NCBI GenBank assembly: GCA_016124535.1
Contig: WGNK01000041.1
Location: 1-64,000, forward strand
Direction: 5' to 3'
Source of the DNA: Azospirillum sp.
GTDB taxonomy: Bacteria; Pseudomonadota; Alphaproteobacteria; Azospirillales; Azospirillaceae
Length of the DNA: 64,000 nucleotides
In this document: positions 61,268 through 64,000 of the stretch, in pieces
Layout: every line of letters begins with the position of its first letter
Numbering within the stretch: the first letter of the stretch is position 1
Translations under genes and position numbers: made by a program
The notes under the pieces: generated by a model
What the model saw: the letters and a program-made list of their open reading frames with translations, nothing else
Told to the model about the DNA's origin: nothing
Database searches by the model: none

Positions 61268-62041
61268 ATGAGTCTTCGAACCACCATACTCGCCTGCACC
61301 GCTCTTGGCCCACTTTTGGCCGCGCTTCCAACGGTTGCCGACGCACAGGCACCGGTTGCCACCAAATCGGAGATCGTAGCCCCGTCGGATATTCTCGAAC
61401 CGTTTAATCGGGCAATGTTCAGCTTCAATACACTGGTGGTCGATTATGTAGTCGATCCTCTGGCGGGAGCGCTGGGTCAGGTAACGCCGAACTGGGCGCA
61501 GCAGATCGGCAGCAATGTCTATGAGAATATCAGTGAACCGGAGTTCGTATTCACAAATCTATTGGCGGGTCATCCTGGAGACGCTGCGGTTTCGGTCGGA
61601 CGGTTCGCCGTCAACAGCACCATCGGGATCGGCGGCGTCTTCGATGTAGCCACCTCGATTGGCCTGAACCGACGTATGACTGAGGTCAGCGAGGCGATCT
61701 GCAAGGCCGGTGTACCGCCTGGTCCCTATCTTGTCATGCCGCTGATCGGGCCAACCAATCTATTCAGCGGCGGCCTGCTCGGCGGCGTATTGCTGGCGGA
61801 ATGGTATGCGCTGAGCCTGGTTTCCACAGCCCTAGCGGCGGGAGACGCGATTTTCGATGTCAGCGTCTCGGTGGCCAGCTTGCGGCACATGCGCGATATT
61901 CCGGAAGACCAGCATCCCGACCACTACGCTCTCCAGCAGAAAGAATTCTGGAACTATGTAATGGCTGGATGTGTTCCATCTGAGAGTATAAAGAAAGTAG
62001 CGTCAAACAGCATAAAAATTAATCGACTCGGATTAGAATAG
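61268..62041 (+). CDS. MlaA (VacJ) family protein
   Basis: A 257-residue protein of the MlaA/VacJ family that removes phospholipids from the outer leaflet of the outer membrane. Family core: DILEPFNRAMFSFNTLVVDY, ANLLAGHPGDAAVSVGRF-type text, GIGGVFDVATSIGL, and GPYLVMPLIGPTNLFSGG. The signal peptide MSLRTTILACTALGPLLAAL ends near ADAQA, with no proper lipobox Cys, so it may be periplasmic rather than a lipoprotein. It is divergent from the MerR gene and followed by a terminator. Confidence 0.88.
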   Translation: MSLRTTILACTALGPLLAALPTVADAQAPVATKSEIVAPSDILEPFNRAMFSFNTLVVDYVVDPLAGALGQVTPNWAQQIGSNVYENISEPEFVFTNLLAGHPGDAAVSVGRFAVNSTIGIGGVFDVATSIGLNRRMTEVSEAICKAGVPPGPYLVMPLIGPTNLFSGGLLGGVLLAEWYALSLVSTALAAGDAIFDVSVSVASLRHMRDIPEDQHPDHYALQQKEFWNYVMAGCVPSESIKKVASNSIKINRLGLE

Positions 62042-62138
62042 CTCAACAATCAGTGCGGCAGCGCTAAAGAAGATCGGTCGCTGGCGATGAACAGTGACGC
62101 TCAGACGACGGCAGAGATACGGAATATAACCGGGGGTT

Positions 62139-62167
62139 CCAGGGGGCCCCACGGCCCCCTGGTCTTT
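62139..62167 (+). terminator. Intrinsic terminator after the mlaA-like gene
   Basis: CCAGGGGGCC (62139-62148) and GGCCCCCTGG (62153-62162) form a perfect 10-bp stem followed by TCTTTTA. It lies between convergent mlaA-like and clpP genes and is oriented for the former. Confidence 0.75.
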
Positions 62168-62247
62168 TATATGCACCTTTTGCGCTGAGCGACCGGCCCA
62201 AGGAAGCGGACACGCCGCAGTTGCAGAGCGGCAGCGGCCCGGCCGGC

Positions 62248-62898
62248 TCAGCCGAACTCTTTGCTGGTCTTGATGATATGGGTGACCAGGCCGTAGGTGC
62301 GGCCTTCCTCGGCCGACATCCAGTAATTGCGGTCGGTATCGCGCTCGACCTTCTCCAGGGGCTGGCCGGTCTCGCGGGCGATGATCGCATTCAGCCGGCC
62401 ACGCATCTTGATAATCTCGCGCGCTTCGATCGCAATATCGGTGGCAACGCCGCCGGCGCCGCCCAGCGGCTGATGGATCAGGAAGCGGGTGTTGGGCAGG
62501 CAGTAGCGGTTCTCGCGCTTTGCGGCGAGGAAGATATGGGCGCCGGCACTGGCGACCCAGCCGGTACCCAGGATCTTCACTTCGGGCGAAACATAGCGAA
62601 TCATGTCATGGATGGTGTCGCCGGCCTCGACATGGCCACCCGGCGAGTTGATCACGATTCGGATCGGCTCGTCATTTTCGACCGCCAGCGCCAGCAGTTG
62701 CGCCGCCACCCCTTGCGCCAGCTTCATGTTGATCTCGCCGAAGATCAGGATGGTGCGGGCCTTGAACAGGTTCTGCAGGATCGACGGCGGGCCTTTGGCG
62801 GCCTTATCGTCGTCCTTGGACTCCTTGCGTTCCGGCTGCTCCTCGCCGTCGTCGTCGTCGTCTTCGTCGTCGGCCCGCGGAAATCCGGCCTTCAGCAT
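62248..62898 (-). CDS. clpP: ClpP-family protease with Ser-His-Asn triad
   Basis: A 216-residue serine protease subunit. Catalytic S117 lies in GWVASAGAHIFL and H142 in FLIHQPLGG. Aligned without gaps to E. coli ClpP from that His, the catalytic Asp171 position is N191 (ERDTDRNYWMSAEEG), an arrangement known in some ClpP1 paralogues. The first ~35 residues carry an acidic stretch (ADDEDDDDDGEE) not typical of the housekeeping enzyme. No clpX or ATPase gene is adjacent. ATG 62898 is chosen as family start. It is probably an accessory ClpP paralogue. Confidence 0.9.
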   Translation of the reverse strand: MLKAGFPRADDEDDDDDGEEQPERKESKDDDKAAKGPPSILQNLFKARTILIFGEINMKLAQGVAAQLLALAVENDEPIRIVINSPGGHVEAGDTIHDMIRYVSPEVKILGTGWVASAGAHIFLAAKRENRYCLPNTRFLIHQPLGGAGGVATDIAIEAREIIKMRGRLNAIIARETGQPLEKVERDTDRNYWMSAEEGRTYGLVTHIIKTSKEFG

Positions 62899-63065
62899 GG
62901 CGCCCTCTTCTCCCGTTGCGGGTCCCGCCCGCCGCCGCCGGTCGGGGCAGCCTCGCGGGCAGTGCATCGGGCAGTGCTTTAGGCCGGATCCGGCTGCGTT
63001 GCAAGACGTGGCGCGCGCGCCGGTGTCGAGACAGCCATTCTGCGCCGCCGATGCCCGTGGCCGGC

Positions 63066-64000
63066 CTATTCCTCGTCGTCATCGGCCAGGGCGGTTTGCC
63101 AGGGCAGGTCGCCCCGGACCAGGGACAGCGCGGCTTCGGCCGGCAGCGGGCGCGCGAAATAGTAGCCCTGGCCGTAGTCACAGGCCAGGGCGCGCAGCAG
63201 GTTGCAGTCTTCCGCGGTCTCGATACCCTCGGCGATCACGTCGTAGCCGAACAGCCGGCCGAGATCGACGATGACCCGGACGATCGCGCGATTCTCTTCG
63301 GAATGGTTGAGCGCGGTGACGAAGGAGCGATCGATCTTGACGCTATCGACCGGCAGGCGGTGGAGATAGCTCAGCGAGGAATAGCCGGTGCCGAAATCGT
63401 CGATCGACAGCCCGACGCCGAGATCCTTCAGCCGCTGCAGCGTCGCGATCGATTCTTCGGGCTTGCGGATCAGCGCACCTTCGGTGATCTCCAGCTTGAC
63501 CCAGGCCGGATCGATGCCGGCTTCAAAAATCTCGCGACGGACACCCTCGACGCAGCCGGCATCTTCGAGTTGGCGCGGCGACAGATTGATACTCATAAAC
63601 AAGGGGGCCGCGCCGGGCTCGCGCTGACTTTGCCAGGCGGCCAGCTGCGCGCAGGCACGCGCCACCACCCAACGGCCGAGCGGCACGATCAACCCGGCCT
63701 CTTCGGCGATCGGGACAAAGCCGCTGGGCGGGATCAGACCGCGTTCGACATGGTGCCAGCGGGCGAGCGCTTCGAATCCGGCAAGCCGCCCGGTCACCAT
63801 CTCGACGATCGGCTGGTAGGCCAGCCAGAGCTCGCCCTCGCTGGCCAAAGCCCGACGCAAGTCGTGCTCGGAGCGCACCCGCTCGATCACGCTGCGGTAC
63901 ATCTCGCGGTCGAACCGAACGCTGCAGCCACCGCCGCTGTCGCGCGCGCGGCCGGCGGCGATCTCGGCGTCGCGCAGGATTTCCTCCGATCGCCGGTGGT
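63066..64000 (-). CDS. EAL-domain c-di-GMP phosphodiesterase (5' end outside window)
   Basis: The frame is open to the right edge, so the gene is partial. The visible part begins with the end of a GGDEF domain (EEILRDAEIAAGRARDSG) and a full EAL domain: FEALARWHH, LSPRQLEDAG with the catalytic Asn, KLEITEGALI, SIDDFGTGYSSLSYLH, SVKIDRSFV, VIAEGIETAEDCNLL and GQGYYFARPLPA. All residues needed for c-di-GMP hydrolysis appear present. An ATG at 63902 is internal to the domain structure. The upstream part, in particular whether the GGDEF is active, is not visible. Confidence 0.92.
   Translation of the reverse strand, partial: HRRSEEILRDAEIAAGRARDSGGGCSVRFDREMYRSVIERVRSEHDLRRALASEGELWLAYQPIVEMVTGRLAGFEALARWHHVERGLIPPSGFVPIAEEAGLIVPLGRWVVARACAQLAAWQSQREPGAAPLFMSINLSPRQLEDAGCVEGVRREIFEAGIDPAWVKLEITEGALIRKPEESIATLQRLKDLGVGLSIDDFGTGYSSLSYLHRLPVDSVKIDRSFVTALNHSEENRAIVRVIVDLGRLFGYDVIAEGIETAEDCNLLRALACDYGQGYYFARPLPAEAALSLVRGDLPWQTALADDDEE

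Overview
The window comes from a high-GC alphaproteobacterium, most likely of the Rhodospirillales. Supporting signs are the flbT-flaF flagellin regulators, an NDUFA12-type complex I accessory subunit beside an MlaD gene, a trpB-trpA-accD-folC string, a PstC/PstA pair of long permeases, and nifJ. The genus cannot be named from sequence alone. Nearly all of the window is ordinary chromosome with high coding density; only the first ~2.6 kb looks like an accessory island.

Layout. 0.3-2.6 kb: serine resolvase, a XRE antitoxin whose RelE-type toxin is broken, and an intact ParDE-type toxin-antitoxin pair; this resembles the passenger end of a Tn3-type element, but no transposase is present. 2.6-8.8 kb: mmsA diverging from a complete sugar-type ABC importer (Tat-exported binding protein, ATPase, two permeases). 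The last permease has a GC-rich repeat in its 5' end. 9.5-14.4 kb: hybrid histidine kinase, receiver protein and a GGDEF-EAL protein with a decayed GGDEF motif. 14.5-18.9 kb: trpB, trpA, accD, folC. 19.0-19.3 kb: IS66 transposase remnant and a dispersed repeat. 19.6-24.1 kb: gmk, fumC, a ribbon-helix-helix protein, a soluble chemoreceptor with a diacid-recognition domain, bacteriohemerythrin. 24.6-26.4 kb: NDUFA12, mlaD, methyltransferase. 26.3-32.5 kb: the phosphate regulon pstS-pstC-pstA-pstB-phoU-phoB on the minus strand, with a Pho box of three 11-bp repeats and a terminator between pstS and pstC.

32.9-37.4 kb: two unknown exported or membrane proteins, a lone hypE, and an unknown 329-residue protein. 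37.7-43.5 kb: flagellin, flbT, flaF, an O-GlcNAc-transferase-like TPR glycosyltransferase and a Maf/DUF115 protein, which together look like a flagellin production and glycosylation unit. 43.6-49.7 kb: membrane-bound nucleotide cyclase, nifJ and its dihydroorotate-dehydrogenase-like partner. 49.7-54 kb: small membrane proteins, a large secreted TPR-type protein, a receiver protein and a small TPR protein. 54.3-57.6 kb: prkA-yeaH stress kinase pair. 57.7-60.5 kb: secreted unknown, SRPBCC protein, decayed VOC gene, and TetR diverging from a MaoC hydratase. 60.8-62 kb: metal-type MerR diverging from an MlaA-family protein. 62.2-64 kb: a ClpP with Asn at the catalytic Asp position, and an EAL protein running off the right edge.

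No tRNA, rRNA or CRISPR array was found. No wholly new system stands out. The best leads are the flagellin glycosylation unit with its unknown upstream neighbour, the Ser-His-Asn ClpP, the MerR-MlaA pair, the diacid-sensing chemoreceptor beside fumC, and the repeat that rewrote the start of a permease gene.
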